NCBI GenBank assembly: GCA_963573385.1
Contig: CAUYLG010071765.1
Location: 1 to 64,000 of the forward strand
Source: Cacajao melanocephalus
Taxonomy: Eukaryota > Chordata > Mammalia > Primates > Pitheciidae
Length of the DNA stretch: 64,000 nt
Direction of reading: 5' to 3'
Part shown: piece after piece, positions 1-12,153 of the stretch
How the letters are laid out: the number at the start of each line of letters is the position of its first letter
Position numbering within the stretch: position 1 is the first letter of the stretch
Program-made: the position numbers and the translations under genes
Notes under the pieces: model-generated
Seen by the model: the letters and a program-made list of their open reading frames with translations, nothing else
Databases searched by the model: none
Told to the model about the DNA's origin: nothing

Positions 1-55
1 TAAAGCTTAGTTTGGCCAGATATGAAATTCTGGGTTGAAAATTCTTTTCTTAAAC
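1..55 (-). mobile_element. L1 ORF1 remnant, continues at 2609 (left flank of a nested insertion)
   Basis: On the minus strand these bases match the L1 ORF1 stretch that directly follows the stretch ending at about 2609. The bases gaaaattcttttctta (38-53) recur in similar form at about 2610-2625 and look like a target-site duplication. The minus-strand L1 was therefore split by the insertion now at 56-2608. The rest of this L1 should lie left of the window. Confidence 0.8.
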
Positions 56-2300
56 CACATGATTATCTCAATAGATGCAGAAAAGGCCTTTGTTAAAATT
101 CAACACCACTTCATGCTAAAAACACTCAATAAACTAGGTAGTGATGGAACATATCTCAAAATAATAAGAGATATTTATGACAAACCCATAGCCAATATCA
201 TGCTGAATGGACAAAAGCTGGAAGCATTCCCTTTGAAAACCGGTAGAAGACAAAGATGCCTTTTCTCGTGATTCCTATTCAACATAGTATTGGAAGTTGT
301 GGCCATGGCAATCAGGCAAGAGAAAGAAATAAAGTGTATTCTAATAGGAGGAGAGGAAGTCAAATTGTCTCTGTTTGCAGATGGCATGATTGTATATTTA
401 GAAAACCCCACTGTCTCAGCCCCGAAACTCCTTAAGCTGATAAGCAACTTCAGCAAAGTCTCAGGATACAAAATCAATGTGCAAAAATTACAAGCATCCC
501 TATACCAATAATAGACAAACAGAGAGCCAAATCATGAAAGAACTCCCATTCACATCTGCTACAAAGAAAATAAAATATCTAGGAATACAACTTACAAGGG
601 ATGTGAAGCACCTCTTAAGGAGAACTACAAACTACTGCTCAAGGAAATAAGAGAGGACACAAACAAATGGAAAAACATTCCATACCCATAGATAGGAAGA
701 ATCAGTATTGTGAAAATGGCCATACTGCCCAAAGTAATTTATAGATTCAATGCTATTCTCATCAAGCTGCCACTGAATTTCTTCACAGAACTAGAAAAAA
801 CTACTTTAAATTTCATATTGAACCAAAAAAGAGCCTGTAGAGCCAAGACAATCCTAAGCAAAAAGAACAAAGCTGGAGGCATTGTACTACTTGACTTCAA
901 ACTATACTACAAGGCTACAGTACCTAAAACAGCATGACACTGGTACCAAAACAGATATATAGACCAATGGAACAGAAAAGAGACCTCAGAAATAACACCA
1001 CACATCTACAACTATCTGATCTTCAACAAACCTGACACAAACAAGCAATGGGGAAAGGATTCCCTAGTTAATAAATGGTGCTGGGAAAACTGTCTAGCCA
1101 TATGCAGAAAACTGAAACTAGACCTCTTCCTTATACCTTATACAAAAATTAACTCAAGATGGATAAAAGACTTAAACATAAAACCTAAAACAATAAAAAC
1201 CCTAGGAGAAAACCAAGGCAATACCATTCAGGCCATAGGTATGGGCAACAACAAAAGCACTGTAACAAAAGCCAAAATTGACAAATGGAATCTAATTAAA
1301 CTAAGAGCTTCTGCACAGCAAAAGAAACTATCACCAGAGTGAACAGGCAATCTATGGAATGGGAGAAAATTTTGGTTATCTATCCATCTGGCAAAGGTCA
1401 AATATCCAGAGTCTACAAGGAACTTAAATTTACAAGAAAAAAGCAAACAACCCCATCAAAAAGTGGGTGATGGATATGAACAAACACTTCTCAAAAGAAG
1501 ACATTTTTGTGGCCAATAAACATATGAAATAAAGTTCATCATCACTTGTCATTAGAGAAATGCAAATCAAAACAACATTGAGATACCATCTCATACCAGT
1601 TAGAATGGCCATCATTAAAAAGTCAGGAAACAACAGATGCTAGAGAGGATGTGGAGAAACAGGAACGCTTTTACACTGTTGGTGGGAGTGTAAATTAGTT
1701 TAACCATTGTGGAAGATAGTGTGGCGATTCCTCAAGGATCTAGAACCAGAAATACCATTTGACCCAGCAATCTCATTTCTGGGTATATACCCAGAGGATT
1801 ATAAATCATTCTGCTATAAAGACACAAGCACACCTATGTTTACTGCAGCACTATTCACAATAGCAAAGACTTGGAATCAACCCAAATGTCCACCAATGAT
1901 AGACTGGATAAAGAAAATGTGGCACATAAACACCATGGAATACTACGCAGCCACAGAAAAGGATGAGTTCATACCTTTTGCAGGGACATGGATGAAGCTG
2001 AAAATCTTCATTCTCAGCACACTACCACAGGAACAGAAAACGAAAAACCACAGATTCTCACTCATAAGGGGGTGTTGAACAATGAGAACAAATGGACACA
2101 GGGAGGGGAACATCACACACTGGGGCCTGTCAGGGAGGGGGGCACAAGGGGATGGAGAGCATTAGGACAAACACCTAATGATGTGGGGCTTAAAACGTAG
2201 ATGACAGATTGATGGGGGCAGCAAACCACGACGGCACATGTATACCTATGTAACAAACCTACATGTTCTGCACATGTATCCCAGAACTTAAAGTATAATA
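56..2300 (+). mobile_element. L1 LINE, 5'-truncated, ORF2 reverse transcriptase to 3' UTR
   Basis: The element starts inside L1 ORF2 in the reverse transcriptase domain and runs to the L1 3' end, where the G-rich 3' UTR and the 'acatgttctgcacatgtat' block are recognisable near 2261-2280. The ORF2 frame is broken into pieces at 35-271, 290-511, 710-937 and 1707-2078. The last piece holds the conserved C-terminal block WIKKMWHINTMEYYAA with few changes. The catalytic FADD motif of the reverse transcriptase reads FADG at about 375-386, so the active site is lost. It is a dead primate-type L1 copy inserted into the minus-strand L1 that flanks it. It has no role in AKAP6 and lies antisense to that gene. 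Confidence 0.9.
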
Positions 2301-2608
2301 GGCTGGCAGCGGTGGCTCACGCCTGTAATCCTAGCACTTTGGGAGGCCAAGATGGGCATATCATGAGATCAGGAGTTCAACACCAGCCTGACCAACATGG
2401 TGAAACCCCGTCTCTAACTAAAACACAAAAAAAGTAGCTGGGCGTGGCAGTGTGTGCCTGTAATCCCAGCTACTCAGGAGGTTGAAGCAGGAGGATCGCT
2501 TGAAGCCGGTGGGGCAGAGGTTGCAGTGAGCCGAGATCACACTACTGCACTCAAGCCTGGCGACAGAGCAAGACTCCATCTCAAAATATATATATAATTA
2601 ATTAATTT
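2301..2608 (+). mobile_element. Alu element, full length
   Basis: It starts with ggctggcagcggtggctcac and contains the middle A-rich linker and a second monomer, ending in an AT-rich tail (2583-2608). It sits exactly at the 3' tail of the plus-strand L1, a common Alu target. Relative to AKAP6 it is antisense. Confidence 0.93.
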
Positions 2609-4852
2609 AAAAAATTCTTTCCTTTAAGAATATTGAATATTAGCCCCCAATCTCTTCTGGCTTGTAGGGTTTCTGCTGAGAGATCCACTGGTAGTCTGAT
2701 GGGTATCCCTTTGCAAGTGACCTGGCCTTTCTCTCTGGTTGTCCTTAAAGTTTTTTCTTTCATTTTGACCTTGAAGAATCTGATGATTATGTGTCTTGGG
2801 GTTGATATTCTTGTGGAGTATCTTACTGGGGTTCTCTGCATTTCTTGAATTTGAACTTTGGCCTGTCTTGCTAGGTTGGGGAAGTTCTCCCGGATGATAT
2901 CCTGTGGCATGTTTTCCAACTTGATTCCATTCTCCCGGTCTCTTTCAGGTACCATCAGTTGTAGATTCAGGCTCTTTACATAATCTCATATTTCTTGGAG
3001 GTTTTGTTCATTCCTTTTCATTCTTTTTCTTTATTCTTGTCTGCCTGTATTATTTCAGAAAGACAGTCTTTAAGCTCTGAGATCTTTCCTCCACTTGGGT
3101 CTATTCTGCTATTGACACTTGTGATTGCACTGTGAAGTTATCGTGTTGTGTTTTTCAGCTCCATTAGGTCAGTTATGTTCCTCTCTACACTGGCTCTTCT
3201 GGCTTTCAGCTCCTGTGTTGTTTTATCATGATTCTTAGCTTCTTTGCATTGGGTTACAACATGCGCCTGTAGTTCAGCGACATTAATTATTACCAACCTC
3301 CTGAAGCCTAACTCTGTCAATTCAGCCATCTCAGCCTCAGCCCAGTTCTGTGCCCTTGCTGGAGAGGTGCTTCAGTCACCTGGAGAAAAGGCACTCTAGC
3401 TTTTTGAGTTATTACTATTTTTGCATTGATTGTTTCTCATCTTTGTGGGCTTATCTACCTTTGATCTTTGAGGATACTGAATTTTGAACAGGGTTTTTGT
3501 GGGTCTTTTTTGTTGAGATTGTTTTCTGTTTGTTTTTCTTTTAACAGTTAGGCCACTCTAGCATAGGGCTGCTGTGGTTTGCTGGGGGTCCACTCCAGAC
3601 CCTAGTTGGCTCGTTTTTTCCTGTACCTGGAGGTATCACCAGTAAAAGCTGTGAAACAGCAAAGATGACAGCCAGCTCCTTCCTCTGGAAGCTCCGTTCC
3701 AATCGGGTATGGACTTGTTGCCAGCCTGAACACACCTGTAGAAGGTGGCTGGAGACCCCTGTTGGGGGGTCTCACCCAGTCAGGAAGAATGGGATCAGGG
3801 ATCCACTTAAAGAAGCAGTCTGGCTGCTCTTTGGCAGAACAGGTGTGCTGCATTGGGAGAGACCCTTCCTCATCCAGACAGGTTGTATTCTCCAAAGCTG
3901 GCAGGCTGGAAGGGCTGAGTCTACTGAACTGCAGAGATGGTGGCTGACCCTCCTCACAGGAGCTCTGTCCTAGGGAGAGATCAGAGCTCTGTCGGTAGAA
4001 CCCTTACTGGAGTGGCTAAAGCCTCCACAGGGAGAGTTCACCTAGTGAGGAGGAATGGATCGAGGCTCCACTTAAAGAAGCAGTCTGACTATGATCTGGC
4101 AAGGCAGCTGTGCTGCATTGTGGGGGAACCTTCCTTGTTCATATAGTTTGTATTCTCCAAAGGCCACAGGCTGGAAGGGCTGAGTCTACTGAACCACATA
4201 GACAGTGGCTGCCCCTCCCCCCAGAACTTGGTCCTGTCTCAGGCAGACTCCAGCCTGTTGCTGTTGGCTAGCTGGAATTCCAAGCCACTAGGTCTTAACT
4301 TGTGAGGTGACATGGAAGTGGGGTCCACGGAATGATGCTGCTTAGCTCCCTGGATTCAGCACTCTTCCTCGGGATATGGATGGGTGGATTTCCTGCCTTG
4401 CCAGAGATGCCAAGGCCAGAATATATAAAACTCCTAGGTCTCTGTATGTGCCTGACTGGCTGCTCTGCTGAGACTCCACACAGCTCTGTGTCTTGGATCC
4501 AAAGCCCTGGTGATGTGGGCTCACAAGGGGATCTTCTGATCCACAGGTGGCAAAGATCCATGAGAGAAGCGTGGTTTCCTAGGTGGGGTTGCGCAATCAC
4601 TCACTGCTTCCCTTGGCTGGGGGTGGGGGTTCCTTTGGCTCTGTGCCACTCCCAGGTAGGCTGTCACCCCCGCCCCCTGCTTTTCTTCATTCTGCGTAGG
4701 TTGTTTGCTTAGTTATTCCCAATGTGAGAACCTGGATATATCAGTTGAAGGTGCTGAATTCCCTTGTCCCTTTTCATTCCTCTTTGTGAGTTTCACAGGC
4801 CACAGACCACAGCTGCTTCTAACTGGCCAGCTGGAACCCCCTTTGTAGGGGT
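2609..4852 (-). mobile_element. L1 LINE, 5' UTR and ORF1 (minus strand)
   Basis: Read on the minus strand, it begins near 4852 with the L1 5' end, runs through a 5' UTR of over 1 kb (about 3540-4850) and enters ORF1. The frame at 2602-2955 on the minus strand is the C-terminal part of the ORF1 RNA-binding protein, recognisable by RHIIIRFFKVKMKEKTLR and LSAETLQARRDWG. The minus frame at 3138-3329 is from the upstream coiled coil. The 5' UTR contains two related blocks near 3730-3860 and 4000-4130, both with a variant of 'cacttaaagaagcagtctg'. The element is the same strand as AKAP6. Its 5' UTR would hold the L1 sense promoter, and possibly an antisense promoter pointing right. Activity is unknown. 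Confidence 0.88.
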
Positions 4853-4990
4853 TTTATGGTTTATTATTATCTCTGTCTTACAGATAAAGAAACTAAGGCA
4901 CAAAAAAGTTAAGTAATTTGCCATGATCACACAGCTACTAAGTGGGAGAGTCTAGCCCTAGCTCTTAATCACTATATTCTATTATAAGAC
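4853..4990 (+). mobile_element. MIR SINE, 3' part
   Basis: It matches the MIR core and 3' region: 'acagataaagaaactaaggc' followed by 'gatcacacagctactaagtg' and a 'cttaatcactatattctatt' end. It abuts the 5' end of the minus-strand L1, so the missing left part of the MIR may lie beyond the left window edge. Confidence 0.8.
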
Positions 4991-5119
4991 TTTAAAAAAT
5001 TCCCGGCTTTCTTGAAAATCTACTGTGTCTACTGTGTCACATTAAGGATACATGTCTTATATTCTTATATTTAATATTAAGCCCTTCATGTGTAATTTAA
5101 AAATTATTTCTTCCTTCCC

Positions 5120-5262
5120 TCCTTTTTTTTTTTATTTTTTAAGATGGGATCTCACTCTGTTGCCCAGGCTAGAATGAAGTGGTGCATTCACAGCTCACTG
5201 CATCCTTGAACTCCTGGGCTCAAGCAATCCTCCTATTTCCTCCCAATGATTTGGGACTACAG
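5120..5262 (-). mobile_element. Alu monomer-sized fragment, old
   Basis: A T-rich run is followed by 'gatgggatctcactctgttg' and a diverged Alu sequence of about 140 bp that stops at 'gggactacagg'. The size and divergence suggest a free monomer or an old, truncated AluJ. Confidence 0.75.
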
Positions 5263-8019
5263 GTTTGTTTTTGGCTATAATAAGTGGAAACAGGAGGGAG
5301 GGCATGTAGATCTCTATGTAATGTACTTGCACATATTTGGAAAAAATGGTAAGGGATTTATGAAAGAAAAATAAATTTATCAGAGATTACTTTAAAAGAG
5401 CTTTTTGGTATTGGAAACTTACCTAGAAATACTCTAAAGAAGAGAGCTGTTTTTGACATGTATAAAGATTTTTTTAACATCGATCTCTCTTGTAAGTAAT
5501 TAAGCACAAGTAATTACATAATTACTTGATTATGTAGCAGCACTAAAATTTTACAGGAGATTTTTCACTTAAACTCTAGCCTTATAAAAATAATTGCCAC
5601 AAGTCAAAATTATTTTCTAAATGTAGTAATTCTTTTTGCTTTTATTTTTTTGGGGGGGTTGAAATCTAGATCTATTTTTGTTGTTCAACAACCAAAGCCA
5701 GATAAATATGTATTTAATAATGTGTCACTGTGTTCAGACACTGACATAAAAACTTAGAATGAATCCCCAAGTTACAACAGTGAGGTACAACTAGATGGGA
5801 AATGAAATTATAAGCCAAAGTCACAATCTAGATAATTTCTTTGGTCATACATTTCTGAAATCATTAGATTAGGACAAGAATGCTATTTATCTTAAGATAT
5901 GCATCACCAAATGATAAGACTGAGAGGCAGAAAAAGTGTGGGGTTCCCCCCCTTACTTTCACTGTTTCTTTCTTTTCTTTTGTAAAGTGAGCTGTCTCAT
6001 CATTGCAAATTTTCTTGAGTTCTTAGAACTCTAATTAAAATGTGGTAATTGGTTATGTTACCTCAATTACCATGATGCATGGACATTGATGCAAAGTGAC
6101 ACCAATTGAATCCTTTGGGTGTTTTACCCTGGGGCCATCCCATTTATCGTGGCCTTATTATTTTCAATTATGCGACTAGATGTGTTATGTACTTTTGGGG
6201 CCAATAAATGTGTTAAGATTTCTCTGGACACAACATTCTGTTTTCAATGCTGGAGTTCTGGAGTGCCAGAGAAAATAAAAAAACACATTTGTACAAAGAA
6301 TCAAAACTTAAAACCCTAAAGTCACAAAGGATTGAAATTCATTGAAATAAAAAGATTTCAAAGGAATTCATATTGTTTCTGTTTAAAACATTTGTTTGAA
6401 AAGCAAGAATAATTAACTTGCTACTGATAAGTACTTGTCTGAACTACGAAAACAGTGATAGGACCATGCAGAAGCCTTATATGATAGTTAGACAGGTAAG
6501 GAAACAAGAAAGGCAAATTTTTCTTGCTCTTAAGATAAAGGTTTGGGTCCCTAAGAGGGCTAAGTAGAGCTGTACTGAGTACTTCACAGATATTACCAGA
6601 GATTTGTCCTCAGCATGAACATGAAAGTAAGAGTGTACTGAAACGGTTACAGAAAAAAGTGTTTCCCAGTGGGGACACTGCTGGCATTTGTGGAAAAATC
6701 TGTCTGCATACAGGGTTGTTTCATGCATTGTTACTGTCTCCCCAGATGCACCCATTCAATGCCAGCGATGTCCTCAGTTGTTAGGAATGATCCCAGAACA
6801 TTTTCCTAAAAAATCTAGATGTGAATTGGACATTACTTGGGGACATCATCAATAAATGTAATGCAACACTTTGTCAAACCATTTTCTTTTCTGAGAATGA
6901 TACCTGTGTCTTCACTAACTTTAAAAAAATCATGCTCTCATATTTCTGACAATTAAAGAGAAATTTGTGCCCTTTTACTATTAGTTTATCTCTTGGTTTG
7001 ACTGTCTCCAAATAAGTACAGTATTTGTTTATACGGTGCAGATGACCTAAGAATCTGAACTGGGAAAGTTGGGAGAGAAAGAAGTTGTACTGTACAAAGA
7101 TCTTTCAAAGACTGGCAGAGCAAGGATATTTATGGCAAAATCCCAGACTATTTCCAATCAATACTCAAAAAGCCTTATATTTACAATACTTTGCAAGTAC
7201 TCTCCCAATTAAGCTTCATACACATATTAACTATCAGATCATTTTTCCCTTCATTTTTGTCTTTGGATTCAAGAAAACTGCCAACAGGAAACTCAAGAGA
7301 GTTTTACATAGAACTCATTCTTTTAATTTTGGTAATATTTTAAAAGTAAAAAACATTGAATGATCATATCTGATGACCTTATACAAAGCATTTCATTCAT
7401 AAAAATACATATTAAAAATCTAAACTGTAACTTATCATTCAATTATTCAAACTTTCCCAATTCAAAATTTAATTTCTTAAATTTCAATTATTCAAAAGAA
7501 ATGTTTTCCGTCTCAAGATTTACTTTTTTTATTCAGTTATTTCTCATTGTTTGGTTTGAAATTTTTCCAAAGAATACCAATAGTTAATTCTATTCATGTA
7601 CTTCTTCTGATGAATCCAACTCTTTATTTAAGAGCCAATTTTCATTGGAAGGACATGCAATAGAAAAAAAGAGCCAATGAACAAGAATAGAGGGAAGCAC
7701 TGGATTTATTTCCAAATGGCATTCTCTAACTCAATCCAGTCTAACTTGAGTCCTCAGATCTTTAACATGTCATGCAAAAGACCTTAGAACTGACTAATGA
7801 ATAGAAAATAGTATATTAACAAAAATTACTGTGCTATCAATTATTTATATGATTCTTCTTGTATTCAATTCAAAAAGCAATTCCAGGCAGTCTCCAATAA
7901 AAAGAATAACAATATAAATCATTAACTTAAGATACGCTAACCAAACAAAGTAGTCTTAGGGGGAAGAAAGGCAAGAAATTGTTATCAATAAACCCTTTAA
8001 GAGCTAAAAGAGCTTTAAG
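5263..8019. other. AT-rich AKAP6 intron, no gene seen
   Basis: No splice-flanked open frame, RNA gene or clear transposon. Short open frames (6119-6319, 7085-7587) show no recognisable family. The GC-poor, T-rich stretch at 7200-7600 looks like plain intron. Confidence 0.6.
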
Positions 8020-8205
8020 TCTTGAAGTCAGATATGCCCACGTCCACACCTTTCTCTACCTACTGGCTGCATAACCTGGTATAATTTATTTAATCTATCA
8101 AAAATTTAGTTTCTTCAGTTGTTATAAAGATAAAATAACACAATGTATTAAAAATGGTAACACAGCAACTGAGAAACAGTGCATGTTCAATGCTGTTAGC
8201 AAGTA
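8020..8205 (-). mobile_element. MIR SINE, diverged
   Basis: The order 'ctacctactggctgcataac', 'tttagtttcttcagttgtta' and 'aaagataaaataacacaatg' follows the antisense MIR consensus with heavy divergence. Confidence 0.6.
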
Positions 8206-8943
8206 ACACAATAGCCCCACTCTATTGGTGACTAACACTTAAGATATGCCACATGGCTTTTTAGAGGGATCTTCACACGTAAATTAGACAGATAAAACTT
8301 ATATGGAAAAAAATTAAAAACTGAGAAAGATGTCTCCTCACAATGTATAACACCCTCTTGTGTTAGCAATTTTGCAGATTCCTCTAAGGAAATTGTGTAT
8401 ACTAGACTGAACCTGTTCCGTAGAGAGGTTCGTTAAGATGGCATTTGAGTAGAGAAATTTGATTTGTGGTATACACAAATCACTGCTGGAAAACTGTCCT
8501 TCTTACTACAAATTCCATAAATGTCATGAGTTTCTGTGAAGCATGTGTGAATTTAATAGAAGTCCCATGTACTTAGAGGAAATGCTTAAATAAGTGTCGG
8601 TGAATTATCAGTGGTCAACCAATTCACACAGCAGCACAAATCCTCTTCTCTATTTTCTACAGCACTTTAAAAGAGAAAGTGCTTTCTTATTCCTTTTTCT
8701 TAAAGTTCTCATCAGAAATTATTGCTTTTCAAAGCCCATTTAGATATAATTTTTGACAATTAAAATTTCTCCATGTCACACGTGATAAGAAAATTTGATC
8801 CAGTTTCCCAAAATATACTGAAAATCTAGAATCACCTAATTTCCAAATCTAAGTCACTTAATTTGTATTTATAAAAGTCTTGTTCATTTACTTGATTTAA
8901 AGGTGGCTACATATGTACCATTCTTATCACTAAAGAAAGCTTT
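8206..8943. other. Intron, no feature seen
   Basis: AT-rich single-copy sequence without a supported gene, RNA or repeat. Confidence 0.5.
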
Positions 8944-9200
8944 GTGTTAGAGAGGCAGTTTAGGATGTTGATTCAAGACACTGACTCTGAAGCCAGAACT
9001 CCCAGTTCCAAATCTCAGATCCGTTACAAACCAGGTGGTAACTTTGGACAAGTTGCTGAAATTTTCTTTGCTTCAATTTTTTTTTCTTCTGTAAAATAGA
9101 GGATAATGGCATGGATATTATATGGTTATTAAGAGTCTTAAAGGACTTAACATGTAAACCACTTAAAGCAGTGCCTGATATATATCAATTGTTATTAGTA
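8944..9200 (-). mobile_element. MIR SINE, nearly complete
   Basis: Antisense MIR blocks appear in order: 'ctgactctgaagccagaact', 'ggtggtaactttggacaagt', 'ttcttctgtaaaatagagga' and 'accacttaaagcagtgcctg'. Confidence 0.82.
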
Positions 9201-10561
9201 TTGTTTGGTTCTTCAGAAAAGGAATGCCCATTTTCATTTACTTAATCCAACAGAAGGATACCTACTGCCAGGCTTCAGGGTAATCTACCAACTCCTTTGT
9301 AATTAAAATTCTAAATATGTGTTTTTTTAAAACAGTTTTATTGAGGTATAATTTGAATAAATTATACATATTACCATGTAAAACGTTATATGTTTTGATA
9401 TAAGAATACACATCCAAAATGATCACTATAAACAAGATCATGAATATATCTATTACTTCCAAAAGATTTCTCATTTCCCTTTGTAATTGCTCCAGTGATT
9501 ACAAAGATTTTACCCTATGATTAATTTGTTTTGTAAAATCTTCTACATTTTACATTTAGGTCAATGATATATTTTGCTTCATTTTTATATGGTATATTAT
9601 ATAAATCAATCTATGTCTGTGCATATGAATATTCAGTTGTTCCAGGATCATTTTTGGAAAGACTATCCTTTCTCTATTGAATTGCCTTTGTACTTCTGTT
9701 AAAAATCCACTGACCATTTATGTGTCGCTCTATTTCTAAAATATTTATTCTGTTACATTGATGTATTTGTTGATGTACTTTCTTGACTACTGTGGCTTTA
9801 CTGTAACTCTTGATACCAGGAGGCATAAAACCTCCCATTTAATGCATCTTTCTCAAAAATTGCTTTGGGTATTCTATGTCCTTTGCATTTCCAAATGAAT
9901 TTTAGAATGAGCTTACAAATTGTTACCAAAAAACAAATCACTGAGATTTTCATTGGGATTACATTAATTTTATAGATAAATTTGGGGAGATTTCATATTG
10001 TGTCCTCTGATACATGAACACAGTGTTGTTCATTATTAATTTAGTTATTATTTGTTAATAATTTCAGTAATATTTTGTAGCTGTTTGTATACAATATTTC
10101 CATATCTTTTGTTAGATACATCCCTAAGCATTTCATGCACTACTATTAATATTATAAATTCAAAGTTTTATAAACTTAAAGTTCTGATTATCAGTATTAT
10201 CTGAAATATAATTAACATTTATATATTGATCTTGTATCCTAAATTCCCTTATTCATTCTAGTATCTTTTTGTAGATTCTGTAGCAGTTTCTACATAGATG
10301 GTCATAGAATCTCGGAGTAAAAATAATTTTGCTTCTTAATTGCCAAATAGCATGTCTTTAATTCTTTTTTCTTGCTTTATTGATCTGGCTAAAACTTCCA
10401 ATACAATTTCAAATAGAAACAGTGAAAGTGTACATCTTTGCCTTATTCCTGATCTTAGAAGAGAAGCGTTCTGTTTTTTACCCTTAAGCATAATGTTAAC
10501 TGTTGATTAGCTGTGGATCTCCTTTACTAAGTTAAGGAAGTTCTTATTTTTTTCCTTAGGT

Positions 10562-10896
10562 CTTTTTTTCCCCTTTCTCTCTTTCTTTCTTCTTTTCTTT
10601 CCATTTTTTTTGAGAAACAGTCATGCGCTGTCACCCAGGCTAGAATGCAGTGACGCCATCTCAGCTCGCTGCAATCTCCGCTTCTCAGGTTGAAGCAATT
10701 CTCCTGCTTCAGCCTTCCAAGGAGCTGGGATTACAGGCGAACACCACCAAGCCCAGTTAATTTATTTGTATTTTTAGTGGAGATGGGGTTTCACCATATT
10801 CACCAGGCTGGTCTTGAACTCCTGGCCTCAAGTGATCCACCCACCTGGGCCTCCTAAAGTGTTGGGATTACATATGTGAGCCACCGTGCCCAGCCA
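10562..10896 (-). mobile_element. Alu with perfect 14-bp target-site duplication
   Basis: The antisense Alu body (about 10600-10895) is preceded by a decayed pyrimidine-rich tail at 10562-10600. The sequence ttttttccttaggt occurs at 10548-10561 and again at 10897-10910, an exact duplication that marks the insertion into the old LINE. Confidence 0.95.
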
Positions 10897-11933
10897 TTTT
10901 TTCCTTAGGTTTCTGAGAGTTTTTATCAGGAAGGATATTGGATTTTGGCAAATGCTTTTCCAGCACTGAGATAATCAAATGGTTTTCCTCTCTTTCTGTG
11001 CAAATATAGTGAATCACATTGACTTTTTTCAAGTATTAAACTACTCTATATTTCTAGGATAAACCTCACATGATCATGATGTAGTTTCTATTTTATTTTT
11101 TTTTATTTGATTTGCTAAAATTTTGTTAACAGTCTTTTTATTGACATTCATAAGGGATATTAACCAACAGTTTTCTTGTATTGCCTTTTTGACATCTGGG
11201 TAATGCTTGCCCAAAGAATGGGAATGAAAAATATTCTTTCCTTTTCAACTTCTGAAAAACTTTGCATAAAGTTAATATTATTTATTCTGTAACTGTTTGG
11301 TAGAATTCACCTATAAAGCCAACCAGTCCTGAAATTTTCTTTCTGGGGAGGTTTTAAACTAATGACTCAATCTATTTAGTAGATAAAGATTATTCATAAA
11401 ATTATCTTCATATTCTCCTTTTAATATTAGTAGAAGCTGTAGTGATGTCTATATCTTATTCTGGATACTGAACATTTATTTATTCTGTTTTCCCTAATCA
11501 GTCTGACTAGAGGTTTATCAATTTCATTAATCTTCTCAAAAATAACCCCAGCTTTTCATTTCATTGATTTTTTCTCTTTATTATTTTTTCTGTCTTCTAT
11601 TTCCCTGATTTCTGCTTTAATTTTATTATTTTCTTTCTTCTGTTTACTTTGGGTTTAATTTGGTCTTCTTTTTCTAGTTTCATAAGGTAAAAAACTAAGA
11701 TCATTGTTTTGGTGGCATCCCACAGATTTTAATATTTAATTACTATTACTATTCAGTTCAAAATACTTTCTAATTTCCCTTTGCATTTTCTTCTTTTGTC
11801 CATGAGTTGTATATAAGTGTGTTATTCAGCTTCCATGTATTTGAGGATTTTCCAAATATATTGCTATTATTTATGTCTAAACAATTCTATTGTAGTCAAA
11901 TAACCTACTTTGTGTAATATGAATTCTTTCAAT

Positions 11934-12050
11934 TAAAAAGAAAATAGATATGGAGTCTCACTACATTACCCAGGCTAGTCTCAGGTTCAAGCCATCCTTC
12001 TTCAGCCTCCCAAAGTGCTGGGCTTACACGCAGAAGCCACTGCACCTGGC
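11934..12050 (-). mobile_element. Short Alu fragment with target-site duplication
   Basis: About 117 bp of antisense Alu sequence, with an internal gap after 'ttacccaggctagtctcagg'. The flanks tgaattctttcaat (11920-11933) and tgaattcttttaa (12051-12063) form a duplication, so it inserted as its own copy. Confidence 0.8.
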
Positions 12051-12153
12051 TGAATTCTTTTAAATTTAAGACTTGTTCTGTGACTCAGAAGAGAGTTTTA
12101 GTAGATATTATGTGTGAACTTGAATGCATATTCTGCTGCTGTTGGATGGCATG

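Noticed and set aside
1707..2078. 123-codon plus-strand open frame that looks like a protein gene
   Set aside because: It is the C-terminal part of L1 ORF2 (WIKKMWHINTMEYYAA block) in a truncated dead copy.
1..4852. L1 5' inversion by twin priming
   Set aside because: Twin priming places the inverted 5' part before the 3' part. Here the minus-strand 5' part lies after the 3' end and its sequence continues at 1-55, so two separate insertions fit better.
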